A stretch of DNA of 51,736 nucleotides from positions 1 through 51,736 of the forward strand of contig JAJDAC010000006.1 in assembly GCA_029262065.1 (NCBI GenBank), written 5' to 3'. Below, in pieces: positions 29,839 to 38,486 of this stretch; positions within the stretch are counted from its first letter, which is position 1; every line of letters starts with the position of its first letter. The notes under the pieces were generated by a model, which was not told the DNA's origin, did no database searches, and saw only the letters and a list, made by a program, of their open reading frames with translations. Position numbers and translations under genes: made by a program. The stretch comes from Candidatus Krumholzibacteriota bacterium. Its GTDB lineage: Bacteria; Krumholzibacteriota; Krumholzibacteriia; JAJRXK01.

Positions 29839-29894
29839 GGGGGAAAGTGGGGGGCTGAAGGGCTGCTTGCGTCTATGCACATGCGGAGCGGATT

Positions 29895-29943
29895 GACCGT
29901 CGGATTAGAAGTCCGATGCTCTATCCAGCTGAGCTACGGGCGC
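29895..29943 (-). tRNA. truncated tRNA-Arg(TCT), 5' two-thirds only
   Basis: Reading the minus strand from 29943, the acceptor 5' strand GCGCCCG, TA, D arm GCTCAGCTGGATAGAGC and anticodon arm TCGGACTTCTAATCCGA (anticodon TCT, plus-strand 29907-29909) are all correct. They are followed by a variable loop CGGTC. Then the match stops: there is no T arm (no GTTCGAATC), no 3' acceptor strand and no CCA before the groEL terminator. The gene is therefore broken at the variable loop/T-arm border. It sits between core genes and the accessory region, as expected of an integration or deletion scar. An intact copy must exist elsewhere if this isoacceptor is essential. Confidence 0.8.
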
Positions 29944-29961
29944 GCCTTATTTTGCAATTAG

Positions 29962-30042
29962 TTACGGAGGTCCAGATTTCTCGCGGGCGTTTTCGCGGGC
30001 ATTGCATGCAAAATCGCTCGGCTTCGAGCCTCGATTCCGCCC
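29962..30042 (-). pseudogene. possible C-terminal remnant of an integrase
   Basis: An open frame of 26 codons, preceded by a stop, ends PSDFACNARENAREKSGPP shortly upstream of the tRNA 5' end. The charged A-R-E repeats resemble tails of some tyrosine recombinases next to tRNA targets, but the fragment is far too short to prove it. The same stretch has two copies of GCGGGC and shares an 11-base direct repeat with 30140-30150. Apart from this, the gap from 29839 to 30260 shows only the tRNA fragment. Confidence 0.2.
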
Positions 30043-30260
30043 CTATCGGTTGCACACGCCTTCCGTCAGAGCAGATTAGTCCAAGGCCCGTAGCTGTCCA
30101 AGCGAATGCAACCTAGCAGTCTAGGGGTGCGATTGCCAATTCTCGCGGGCAGCGGTACGTTCCACCTCAACAGTTACTTCGACATTTCAACGTTTGAAGG
30201 CTGACCGAACCAAGATCACGAACGGGTGCGGTCGTTCTGAAAGCTCCACAGGAGCCACTC

Positions 30261-33200
30261 ATGCCCCACGATAGAATGCCAGCGGCGCTAGACCGCGAGA
30301 TCCGAGACCAAGAGCACGATGCGTTCGGCCACCGCCATTTTGCAAGCGCTCTTCGGAGCCTGATCGAAGCGCCCGACCTCACTCCCCCCTACAGTATCGG
30401 ACTACTGGGCGGTTGGGGTGCGGGAAAAAGCTCGATCAAGGCACTCTACATCTCAGACCTCCAATCCGATGAACAGGGCTCCCCTCGCCGCCGAGAAGTC
30501 GCGCATACGGTCACGTTCAACGCTTGGCGCCATAGCGAGGACGTGAAGCGCGCGCTGCTGCGCCGAGTGTACCTTTCCATAGGTGGGAAGGAACAGACAC
30601 TCCGAGAAAAGCTCCATTGGAGAACTGAGCGGACAGTAAACGAATCCCCACGGTTCTGGGATGCGTTCAAGGACTTGCTCAAGATCGGTGGACCAGCGTG
30701 GCTCTTGGTTGGAGCTATCGTTGCGACCATCCTGGTTCTCGGCGTTCTGTTCCACTCAGTGCTCGACGTATCCGCAGATTGGACGGCGCCTGTTGTCACC
30801 GCAGTTATGCTCGTTGCTGCGCCTTTCATCGCCAAGCAGTTGTTGGAGATGCGGAACAGCGCTCGCATTCCCGTAACGAAGATTGAGCTACCGATAACTA
30901 CTGCGGAGCAATACCAAGATTTGCTGCTGGACCAGCTCCGTGACTTCAAGAAGGACAACGCAAGATGCAAGCGCCTCGTAGTGTTTGTAGATGACCTAGA
31001 CCGATTGTCCTCCGAAGAAATGGTCCAGGGGCTGGACGCAGTTCGAGCTTTTATGGAGATCCCAGAGTCCGAACTTCCCAGCGACCTTGGGATAGTATTC
31101 GTGATCTCCTGCGACGAAGAGCGGATCGCCCTCGCGCTTGAGCGGGGGCGCCAGCACCGCGACAACCCGGCCGCCGTGGGCAACAGGTTTGATGCCCGGC
31201 GCTACCTCGATCGCAGCTTCCAGTTTCGCCTTGAGATCCCTCGCTTTCCTCGGCGGGACATGAGGCAGTACTCGAACGAAAAACTCGCGCAGTTAAACCT
31301 CCCGGAGTTTGACACTCCGCAAGCGTCGGAAGTCGTGGAGCGCTTGATTCACGTCGGTGTTCACGACCCAAGGAACGCCCTTCAACTTATTAACGCATTC
31401 GCGCAATCGTGGTGGCTCGCACACCGCCGCGAAACTGCCGAGGCAGGCTCGACGAAGCCTGGCATTCTTTCTCCTGGTGTTGTCACCGGAAATCCACTGA
31501 CGCTTGCAGCCCTGTGCGCCCTTCGCGTGGATTTCCCGGACTTTTATCACGATCTCACAGTACAGCAGCGGAACCTGATTTTGCAGTTCAACGGAATCGT
31601 ACTCGAACGAGTTTCGTCCCCAGAACTCCCAGAGGCCGTCCAAGATGTGCTGCGCGAGTACTTCGAGCCCAACGCGGACGATTCTGGATCCTTCGGACCT
31701 ACCGTGAAGAGGAAATGGCGCCCGCTTCGGCAGTACCTTGCCACGCTCCAGAATCACAAGTGGCCCAAGTCCATTCAACCTCTCCTTCTCTTGTCCCAGG
31801 ATGCCATTTCCCGCCAATACGGCGATGGGCAACACGCGCTGTATGACGCTCTACTCTCAGGTGACACACCGGGCGTGCTGGAGGCGCTCGGCCGGAACGC
31901 CGACGATAGGCCCCTAAGCGACGACGATATGAAGCTTCTCCATGGGTTCATGGAAGACCTGTCAACCGAGTCAGAGACCCGCCGTGTTTTGGCCTCAACC
32001 GTTGTCGCCGCGTTGATTGATCGAATAGATGGCGCCAGGGGACACTCCTTGCTGGGACCGTTGTTTCGTCATATCGAAACCTCTCGAGCCCTCAAGTCAC
32101 GAGTCGGTGTTGAGCGGATCCGGTCTCTCGCAAACACGGCGGAGGCAGCCGAGCAGACAGGAATTGCTAGCAGCCTCGTTGCGGATGTTCTTCGGGCTTC
32201 TGAGCCCAATGCGCTCACGCTTCCGTCCGGAGAGCCGCTGAATCTTGACGACGCCACGAACATGGCTGAGGCGACTTGTGATTTCGCACTCGAAGTTCGA
32301 GCCATGCATGGTCTCCTCCCTCAAGCCGATTCGCTCCTCCGCGAGTGGCTGCTTTCGCGGACTGTTAGGACCGAGTCAAAGTCGACCTCGCTTTCCTTCC
32401 CTCGACTGTTCTCCTGGGTCGAACACCATGGTGAGCAACTCTTGGACCTCCTGGGGCGTGACTACAGTGACCAACTGATCTCGTACTTCGAAACCAAGCA
32501 ACCGAACTCCGAAACCGTAGAGTCAGCGACCCAGCACCTCTCAGTAGTGTTCTCACAACTCTTCGACGCGGGACCAGAGAGCCAATCTGTTCTTTGGGAT
32601 CAGCTTCGCAGAGCCCTGGGCGTCCGTGAGCGCGCCATCGTGCAGCTCGGCTGGCAGACACTCCAAAGACTGAGTCAAAGTCCTTCCCCCGACCGATTCT
32701 CACGCCTCCACGAGGCGCTAGCAGCCCGCCTCGAACTCGACATGGACGACGACGAAAAGTGGGGACTCGATTGGAAACCAGGAGGCGAGGCCCTCTTGGC
32801 ACTAGCCGAGGAACGTCGCAGCGAACTAGACGCCGAAGCAGTGGTGCAGTTCGAAACGCTTGCAGGGAAGTGGGCGACCGACGAATCCACAGAAGAGTTT
32901 GCCGTCCGCGCGTTACCACTTCTGCAGCCGGAGCGGGAAGACGGCCTCATTGACTCCTGGATTCCGAACCTGTTCAAGAAAGCCCTCCCATCAATCTGTC
33001 GGGCGATCGGATCGCACTACGAGAAACTGTCTGAGAATCAACGGGAGACTCTCGACGAGCGCCTGACGGAACTCGCACAGACTGCTGAGATCACCAAAGA
33101 GGAGGCCGCAGGCTACAAGGCGCTGTTAGATTTGATCCCGGAGGAACAATTCTCTGCTGCGCCACTCCAGGAGCACCTGACCAGAGCCATCGGCAGGTGT

Positions 33201-34271
33201 GCGACCGTGGGATCCGCCGGACGATACTTGGAGCGCGTGCTTCCCGCGATCGCTCCTCGGCTGCGGCATGCAGACCCCTCGACGATTGGTACTCATCTCC
33301 ACACCCTGGCAGCTACACAGAAGGGGCTGCCCAACTGGTACTCCTGGCTGCACAGGACGATGGCTGAGTACTGGCCTCCGCCTTCGGACGAGCTGTTGCC
33401 GTATGACCCAGAAGAGGTCTTCTCTGACACGGTCGAGTTCATGGAAGTCCAGACCGACAAGGACCCGGCCCCGCTGTTGGATTCGCTCGTCCGTTTCATC
33501 GAGCGTGGATTGGTAGCGGAAACCGCGATCCAGGAACTACTCGACGTAGCCTGTACCGTTTGGCCAAGGAGTTTCAAGGCGGGCACTCGGACACTGCTCG
33601 CGTTCGACCAAGCCCCAACGCCCGAAAGGGCCGCTGGGATTGCCAAAAGTTTCGCCTGGAATGAACCTGTCGAAGTCGAAGAACTGCGCAAGGCCTGGAA
33701 GCACATTCAAACTCATCAGACGAGCGAAGCCAGAGCTGAGACCGCAGCCAAACTTCTTGCAGAGCAGCCGTCGGAGAAAGATGACCCACTCGCACTGTGG
33801 GTAGACACCTCCCCAAGCAAGGTCGACCTCCTCAGGGGGCTCCTGACGGACGAGGAGCTAGGCGATGCGGCGATCATCCGAACGTGGAACCAGGCGATCC
33901 GATGCAGGCAGGAACTCGGCGCTGCCTTCTTTCTTGAGTTCGTCCCACGGCTGTTTCGGGGCAGACCCGAGGACGCTATCGGCCGTGCTATTGCCAAGTC
34001 GAAGTCTGACTTGGACGCGTTCTTCGGAGACCAAGAGTCGCGCCATGCACTCGTTCGCGCGATGCTCCACGACGCGTTTCCTGAGGCACCCTCGGTGCAA
34101 GCCAAGGGTCACTTGGCAGCATGGGCCAAATCATATGACGGCGATGAGCTGGTGAAGAAGATGGACCCGGACAAACTGAATCCTGGCGATGTTGAGATTC
34201 TCAAGACGCACTTTGGCGAATCAACGACTAGGAAGCTTAAGAAGAAGGTAGACGATAGGGACAAGGACTAG
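30261..34271 (+). CDS. giant KAP-family P-loop ATPase, possible defence protein
   Basis: The 1336-residue protein has the KAP NTPase layout. Walker A is GGWGAGKSS (residues 50-58, K56), and two membrane helices are inserted in the ATPase at about 143-168 and 175-194. Walker B is LVVFVDDLDRLSSEEM (about 240-255), followed by GIVFVISCDEERIALAL and LDRSFQFRLEIPRFPRRDMRQY. The remaining 900 residues are helical and low in motif content, like HEAT-type repeats. KAP ATPases are membrane-attached and recur in bacterial defence islands. AGGAG precedes the ATG by about six bases. Base composition is lower in GC than the core to the left. It is the first gene right of the broken tRNA. Defence function is inferred from family and context. 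Confidence 0.85.
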   Translation: MPHDRMPAALDREIRDQEHDAFGHRHFASALRSLIEAPDLTPPYSIGLLGGWGAGKSSIKALYISDLQSDEQGSPRRREVAHTVTFNAWRHSEDVKRALLRRVYLSIGGKEQTLREKLHWRTERTVNESPRFWDAFKDLLKIGGPAWLLVGAIVATILVLGVLFHSVLDVSADWTAPVVTAVMLVAAPFIAKQLLEMRNSARIPVTKIELPITTAEQYQDLLLDQLRDFKKDNARCKRLVVFVDDLDRLSSEEMVQGLDAVRAFMEIPESELPSDLGIVFVISCDEERIALALERGRQHRDNPAAVGNRFDARRYLDRSFQFRLEIPRFPRRDMRQYSNEKLAQLNLPEFDTPQASEVVERLIHVGVHDPRNALQLINAFAQSWWLAHRRETAEAGSTKPGILSPGVVTGNPLTLAALCALRVDFPDFYHDLTVQQRNLILQFNGIVLERVSSPELPEAVQDVLREYFEPNADDSGSFGPTVKRKWRPLRQYLATLQNHKWPKSIQPLLLLSQDAISRQYGDGQHALYDALLSGDTPGVLEALGRNADDRPLSDDDMKLLHGFMEDLSTESETRRVLASTVVAALIDRIDGARGHSLLGPLFRHIETSRALKSRVGVERIRSLANTAEAAEQTGIASSLVADVLRASEPNALTLPSGEPLNLDDATNMAEATCDFALEVRAMHGLLPQADSLLREWLLSRTVRTESKSTSLSFPRLFSWVEHHGEQLLDLLGRDYSDQLISYFETKQPNSETVESATQHLSVVFSQLFDAGPESQSVLWDQLRRALGVRERAIVQLGWQTLQRLSQSPSPDRFSRLHEALAARLELDMDDDEKWGLDWKPGGEALLALAEERRSELDAEAVVQFETLAGKWATDESTEEFAVRALPLLQPEREDGLIDSWIPNLFKKALPSICRAIGSHYEKLSENQRETLDERLTELAQTAEITKEEAAGYKALLDLIPEEQFSAAPLQEHLTRAIGRCATVGSAGRYLERVLPAIAPRLRHADPSTIGTHLHTLAATQKGLPNWYSWLHRTMAEYWPPPSDELLPYDPEEVFSDTVEFMEVQTDKDPAPLLDSLVRFIERGLVAETAIQELLDVACTVWPRSFKAGTRTLLAFDQAPTPERAAGIAKSFAWNEPVEVEELRKAWKHIQTHQTSEARAETAAKLLAEQPSEKDDPLALWVDTSPSKVDLLRGLLTDEELGDAAIIRTWNQAIRCRQELGAAFFLEFVPRLFRGRPEDAIGRAIAKSKSDLDAFFGDQESRHALVRAMLHDAFPEAPSVQAKGHLAAWAKSYDGDELVKKMDPDKLNPGDVEILKTHFGESTTRKLKKKVDDRDKD

Positions 34272-34321
34272 AGACAGTACTCAGTCGTCGTCCGTCTCCA
34301 ACTTGCCAGCACAAACCAAGC

Positions 34322-34349
34322 GGGCCCGGCGTAATCAGACGCCGGGCCC
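34322..34349 (-). terminator. strong GC hairpin, likely terminator between convergent genes
   Basis: GGGCCCGGCGT and ACGCCGGGCCC pair perfectly over a six-base loop, 50 bases after the KAP gene and 100 bases past the stop of the minus-strand small gene. On the minus strand it is followed by GCTTGGTTTGTG, moderately T-rich, and on the plus strand by no T-run. It probably serves the minus strand or both. A second looser inverted repeat (GGCGCCGGG at 34391, CCCGGCGCC at 34436) lies between it and the small gene. Confidence 0.5.
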
Positions 34350-34447
34350 AATCGCGTCCCCGCGCGGGATGGAAGGGTCGCGAAGATTGAGGCGCCGGGG
34401 CACCACTCCGACGCCTCCGCCGGGCAAGGAGTCGGCCCGGCGCCCCA

Positions 34448-34732
34448 TCAGACAATCTTCTGATCGCGAGTGACGGAGTTACCGCCACGATCCAGACGCT
34501 TGCCCAGACTGATCGCGTCGCCTTCGAGCTTGATCACCTGGAGCGGGTCGTTGTTGCCGTCGTCGATCGACGGCATGGTTGCGGTTGCCGCAAGCTGGAC
34601 GGCCGTCCAGGAGTCGGCCGCGCCCGCAAGCTGGTGCGCTTCGGATTCGCCGGAGGCGTCGACTAGGACCGCGTGCTGTCCGCTCGCACGGCGGTCAGAC
34701 TCAGCGGTTCGGTGGAGTAGGAATAAAGCCAT
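34448..34732 (-). CDS. small protein of unknown function
   Basis: The 94-residue frame is preceded by GGGGAGGTGAACA, a very good SD five bases from the ATG. The sequence starts MALFLLHRTAESDRRASGQH and includes AVLVDASGESEAHQLAGA, then VIKLEGDAISLGKR. It looks like one compact alpha/beta domain without a membrane helix. I do not recognise the family. It is convergent with the KAP gene and divergent from the HEPN-like candidate, so it has its own promoter. The 260-base gap to 34993 holds nothing else I can support. Confidence 0.6.
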   Translation of the reverse strand: MALFLLHRTAESDRRASGQHAVLVDASGESEAHQLAGAADSWTAVQLAATATMPSIDDGNNDPLQVIKLEGDAISLGKRLDRGGNSVTRDQKIV

Positions 34733-34992
34733 TGTTCACCTCCCCTGCGCTGTTCCGCGCGGAGTACGGGCTGAAGCTGCCCAAGAAGTACCTTGTCAGA
34801 CCCCGAGCCGGGTATCGGTGGGAGAAGATGCCAGGGCCAATCAGAACCATCACGTATACCATCAAGAGTCCGAGGGAACGCGATCGATGTGTCACAGCCG
34901 TTGTGGTCACATATAGCAAGCACTGATGGGTGTCGCTTAGAGCCAACTGTGACAACCCAGAAGGTGTTACATCTGTTGGAGGAAATGAGAAA

Positions 34993-35499
34993 GTGGCGGA
35001 GAAAGAGACGATTGTCTTAGTCGTTCACGCAATCAAGCAGCTCACATACGGTTTCGAGCGACTTGACAAGGTCGCAGACTCGGTGGCCGATGGCAGCGCG
35101 ATGAAGGCGTTCTACATGAACGCGATCTACAACCATGTCGCAGCGTTCTACCTGATCGACAAGAAGGACAAGCCGATGGGGGGCGCCTTCTATCCGGCAC
35201 TGCTGAAGCTCGGACTCGAAGACCTGCTCAAGCCGGTTGAGGATGCCCTGGCACGCCCGTTGGGATCCACAACGGTGGGCGAGGTAGTCCGTGTGTTCCG
35301 GAACAAGGCGGTTGTCCATCCGAGTTTTCAGGACGCCGACCTCGATCGGATCTACGCAGCCGTGGACATGGAGCGGCCCGAGAACCAATCTTGCCTACAG
35401 GACGCGCTCGTGGAGATCTGCCTGGAAAGCGCCCGCCTCGCGATCAACCTCGCCGACTCGGCAGGGATCCCTCGACGGGATCTCGGGCTAGGCGACTAG
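34993..35499 (+). CDS. small helical protein with a HEPN-like R-x5-H motif
   Basis: GTG 34993 is chosen because GGAGGA is nine bases upstream; an in-frame GTG at 34930 has no SD. The 168 residues are mainly helical. The segment VVRVFRNKAVVHPSFQDADL has R103-N-K-A-V-V-H109, which fits the Rx4-6H active-site motif of HEPN ribonucleases, with the usual polar residue after Arg. HEPN proteins act as toxins or defence effectors. No MNT-type antitoxin is next to it, and the only neighbours are the 94-residue gene and KAP. The assignment rests on one motif and helix pattern. Confidence 0.5.
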   Translation: MAEKETIVLVVHAIKQLTYGFERLDKVADSVADGSAMKAFYMNAIYNHVAAFYLIDKKDKPMGGAFYPALLKLGLEDLLKPVEDALARPLGSTTVGEVVRVFRNKAVVHPSFQDADLDRIYAAVDMERPENQSCLQDALVEICLESARLAINLADSAGIPRRDLGLGD

Positions 35500-35926
35500 T
35501 TCGCACGCCTCAGCCGGTGGCTCATTGCGGTCATGGTCACGGTGATGTTGCCGTCGCTCTGCGCTCTGCGCTCTGCGCTCTGCGCTCGGTCTCGGGAACC
35601 ATGAATCCGATATGGGGGAGACTGTCTGTGACGGGGGTTGACCAACGCTGATCTGACTGGGAGGCGGGTGTCGAGAGCGTCGTTGCGCGCTCGATCGTTT
35701 CCAAGAAACAATTGCTACTGTTGATGTTATGGCTCGATGGATTGCTCAAGTAACACCCTCAACGGGCAGTATGACCTTGTTTGTAATTTCGACACTACGC
35801 GGTTCCAACGATTCGACGTCTACGAACCGCTATCTCGAAGGTATCTCCGGATGTATCATGGACCGGGTTCCTCTCTTGAGCCTCTTGAACTGCCTGATTG
35901 ATTGATACCGTCGACCGGAGGACATA
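35500..35926. other. 427-base intergenic stretch without a supported gene
   Basis: It contains a heptamer microsatellite (35556-35587) near its left side and a ribosome binding site (GGAGGA) just before the gene at 35927. Short frames on both strands have no SD, skewed composition and no recognisable motif. I see no RNA gene. Confidence 0.6.
35556..35587. repeat. heptamer tandem repeat GCTCTGC, about 4.6 copies
   Basis: Four exact copies of GCTCTGC and a partial fifth lie in tandem, in a non-coding gap. Copy number of such a repeat could vary by slippage. It lies 57 bases after the HEPN-like gene's stop and 340 bases before the next start, so an effect on either is only possible, not shown. 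Confidence 0.9.
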
Positions 35927-37528
35927 ATGAATCTGCGAGCTAGCGGTGCCCTCATCGCCCTTCTCCTGGCCTCGAATTCCTTTGCTGCGAGTCCGACCAC
36001 CGACGAGAAACTTCAAGCCACGCGTGTGCAGCACTTCGTGGCCATGTCGCTTAAGGACGATTCGTTTCGATTCATCGTCGATTCGTTCGTGCAGACGAAT
36101 CGGCGCACACTGGACAGCCTAGAACTCTTCTTGATCAGTGGAGAAGCAAATCTATACCTCATGAACTTCAACCCACTAGCAATGACGGTCTCGACGACCC
36201 AAGCGGTCAACGATCTGGAGACCTCGGAGCAATTGAAGGCGTTTCAGGCGGCATTGAGTGGGTTTCAGAGTACCTTGGGCTTCACGATCCCCTCGACGAA
36301 ATCCAGCGAAAGCGAATCGAAGCCCATCGCGGAACCATTGGGGACCGAGCCGCCCGCTGGCTCGAGCCCGGGTGCTGCGAGTGCACCAACTGGTTCTCTC
36401 GAGTTCTTGAAGGATACGGCGCCGAGCGATTCGGACTGTGTGATCGAGTGGGCTGACATCCTCAACCTATTCGAGAAGTCGAAAGCCTTCGTAGATCGAA
36501 AGGTGTCGATCGACCAGGGGGCTTTGAAGAGGTGGGCGGAAGCCCAAGGATTCGCCCAAATCTATGAAGAATCCGATTCGGTTCTGAATCAGATGAACAA
36601 GGAGCTGGCCGTTGTTCGTTCGATTGCAACCGATGGCTCTTCGATCAGCAAAGATATTGCGGGCCTTGTCGCGAAGGTAGGAAAAGAGACTCGGGCGGAG
36701 ATCGCCAAACTTGAAGAGGCCGAGATAGTCGATGATTCCGAGGTTCGAGCGCGAAAAGCGGCCGTTTCCAGGTGCCGACAGGATCTCAGTCTCGCGCTGC
36801 TCACACTCGACTTTGCCTTGATTCGTGTGAACGCGAGAGTCGCCGCGGCCAATGAGCTGGCGGAAACTCTCCAGAAGTTGGTTTCCAGAGTGGAAAAACA
36901 CAATGACAAGGGTGATTGGGACTCATCCGAAAACGGCAGCAACCACGCCTACGCCATCGATAGAGTTCGAGTTGGCCCCGAGCAATTCGTGGACGTGTCC
37001 GTCGCGGTCGCGCGGACGACCATGAAAATCGGGGAGAGTGGCAAGTTGGAAGTGAAGGACGAAAAAAAGAGGGAAATCAAGATTCGATTCACCGAGTTAC
37101 GAACTGTCATCGTCGAGCCAGCCATTGGCGTGGTATACAGTGACATCAGGATTCCGAAGTTCGGTACTTCCACCGTGAACGATGAATTGATGGTGACGGC
37201 TGATGCTCCGGAGCAGAAGCGACTTCACGAGACGGTCATGCTCAACTTCATCTTCAAGCCGCTCGGTGTCACCAATCGAGTGCATGGTCTGCTTCAGCTG
37301 GGACTCACGTCCGGCCCAGACTACCCGGGCGTCTTGCTCGGGAGTGGAGTTCGGATTACGAGTCCCATCCGGCTGTTGGTTACGGGAGGGATCCTCGTCA
37401 CGTGGCGGAAAGTGCTCCGCAATCTCAACGTGGGCAACGTGATTCAGGAGCTAGACGATCTCGAGGAAGATCTCGATCTCCGTGCCGCCCGGCGCGAGTG
37501 GTACCTGGGGATCCTGACGGCCTTCTAG
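35927..37528 (+). CDS. exported protein of unknown function with barrel-like C-terminus
   Basis: GGAGGA precedes the ATG by five bases. The 533-residue protein has a signal peptide (ASGALIALLLASNSFAA), a helical region (about 20-120) and a low-complexity Ser/Pro/Glu linker (about 120-150). A coiled-coil-rich segment follows (about 190-320, for example IAKLEEAEIVDDSEVRARKAA). The C-terminal strand-rich part includes IVEPAIGVVYSDIRIPKFG, HGLLQLGLTSGPDYPGVLLG and PIRLLVTGGILVTWRKV. The final residue is Phe (WYLGILTAF), as in many outer-membrane barrels. No known family was recognised. It may be an outer-membrane protein with a periplasmic coiled coil. Confidence 0.65.
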   Translation: MNLRASGALIALLLASNSFAASPTTDEKLQATRVQHFVAMSLKDDSFRFIVDSFVQTNRRTLDSLELFLISGEANLYLMNFNPLAMTVSTTQAVNDLETSEQLKAFQAALSGFQSTLGFTIPSTKSSESESKPIAEPLGTEPPAGSSPGAASAPTGSLEFLKDTAPSDSDCVIEWADILNLFEKSKAFVDRKVSIDQGALKRWAEAQGFAQIYEESDSVLNQMNKELAVVRSIATDGSSISKDIAGLVAKVGKETRAEIAKLEEAEIVDDSEVRARKAAVSRCRQDLSLALLTLDFALIRVNARVAAANELAETLQKLVSRVEKHNDKGDWDSSENGSNHAYAIDRVRVGPEQFVDVSVAVARTTMKIGESGKLEVKDEKKREIKIRFTELRTVIVEPAIGVVYSDIRIPKFGTSTVNDELMVTADAPEQKRLHETVMLNFIFKPLGVTNRVHGLLQLGLTSGPDYPGVLLGSGVRITSPIRLLVTGGILVTWRKVLRNLNVGNVIQELDDLEEDLDLRAARREWYLGILTAF

Positions 37529-37876
37529 CTCGGGTTGTCATACTTCGAGCGCTGTCCCTACCAATTTGATCCATCCAGGGTCGAGTTCAGCATCAAGTTG
37601 TCTCCCGATAGTATCGATGGTGAGGCCACCGACCCTAGGACGGTTGCTGATCGGCCCACATGAAAAGGGCTCGATCGATCGCGGCACGGGACAATCGCCG
37701 CCCAATTCGAGGTGGGTCCGCCTTTCGTTGTGGACTTCGAGAGCGCGACCTCGAAGCCCACTCCAACCGACCTTGCACGATCGTACGGACTCATTGCTAG
37801 TGCGACTGTATCGTAATGTCACAACAACGCAATCATCGAGAGTACCGAACCTTAATTAAATAAGGAAAGCCATTAG

Positions 37877-37905
37877 TTGACAACAATGTTTGCGTGCTCT
37901 AGCAT
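37877..37905 (+). promoter_or_regulatory. promoter for the lipoprotein-subtilisin-lanthionine operon
   Basis: A perfect TTGACA (37877-37882) is followed 17 bases later by TAGCAT (37900-37905), in a short A+T-rich stretch (TTAATTAAATAA just upstream). The predicted transcript starts near 37912. This argues that the in-frame codons at 37877 and 37886 are not starts, and that the next gene starts at 37952. The rest of 37529-37876 shows no gene. Confidence 0.55.
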
Positions 37906-37951
37906 TTGCCGCGTCCTATGCGCCCACGGCCACCTCGCGAATGGCGGCTTG

Positions 37952-38449
37952 ATGTTCTACCTTGGCAAATACGTCGGGGTCTTGCGTGCGATCGCCGAGT
38001 TCTCGTGTTCGGTGGCTCGGCTCGCGACGATCGTTGGTCTAGTCGCGAGTGTGGCTTGCCAAGAGCCGGCACGCCAAGAGTCCCCCGGAAGTTCTCCTCA
38101 TCGCACTTCCGCGAACGACGCGTCGAGTTTGACATCGAGCTCCAATCCTCAGGGGCTTCCTTCGCGGGAATCGATCCAAATGGAACATGATGACGATCTA
38201 AGGAAGCTCGATCCCCAGCTCTTTTTCCAACTCGCGGAAAAGAGCGAGACGGAGCGCATCGGCATCATCGTGAGAGTGGCTTCCCCGCTGTCGCGCGAGC
38301 AACATAAAGCACTCGAAGACCTGGGCATCCGAATCGAGTCCGAGGCAGGCCCGATCTTCACGTGTCGAGCCACGAGCAACGCCATTCGCGACATGGCCCA
38401 GCACGATTGGGTGCAATCCATTGAAAGCGGTAGCACGGACCCGAACTAG
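37952..38449 (+). CDS. putative lipoprotein with I9/fervidolysin-propeptide-like domain
   Basis: With ATG 37952 the 165-residue protein has a hydrophobic segment ending in a lipobox-like VASVAC (Cys36). A low-complexity Ser-rich linker follows, then a 75-residue alpha/beta domain (IGIIVRVASPLSREQHKALEDLGIRIES, then FTCRATSNAIRDMAQHDWVQSI). This pattern is that of subtilisin propeptides, which fold their protease and then inhibit it. The next gene, 37 bases downstream, is a subtilisin with a related N-terminal region. It could be a detached inhibitor, chaperone or immunity protein for it, exported to the envelope. Weak SD, so the start is uncertain. Confidence 0.6.
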   Translation: MFYLGKYVGVLRAIAEFSCSVARLATIVGLVASVACQEPARQESPGSSPHRTSANDASSLTSSSNPQGLPSRESIQMEHDDDLRKLDPQLFFQLAEKSETERIGIIVRVASPLSREQHKALEDLGIRIESEAGPIFTCRATSNAIRDMAQHDWVQSIESGSTDPN

Positions 38450-38486
38450 CACTGTTCCCGGATGACCCGACAAAAGGAGCACGCTC

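Noticed and set aside
34470..34926. plus-strand frames opposite and beyond the 94-residue gene
   Set aside because: They are largely antisense to a gene with a strong SD and lack one themselves.
37877..37951. TTG 37877 or ATG 37886 as start of the propeptide-like lipoprotein
   Set aside because: They fall inside the TTGACA-17-TAGCAT promoter; the ATG at 37952 follows the predicted transcription start.
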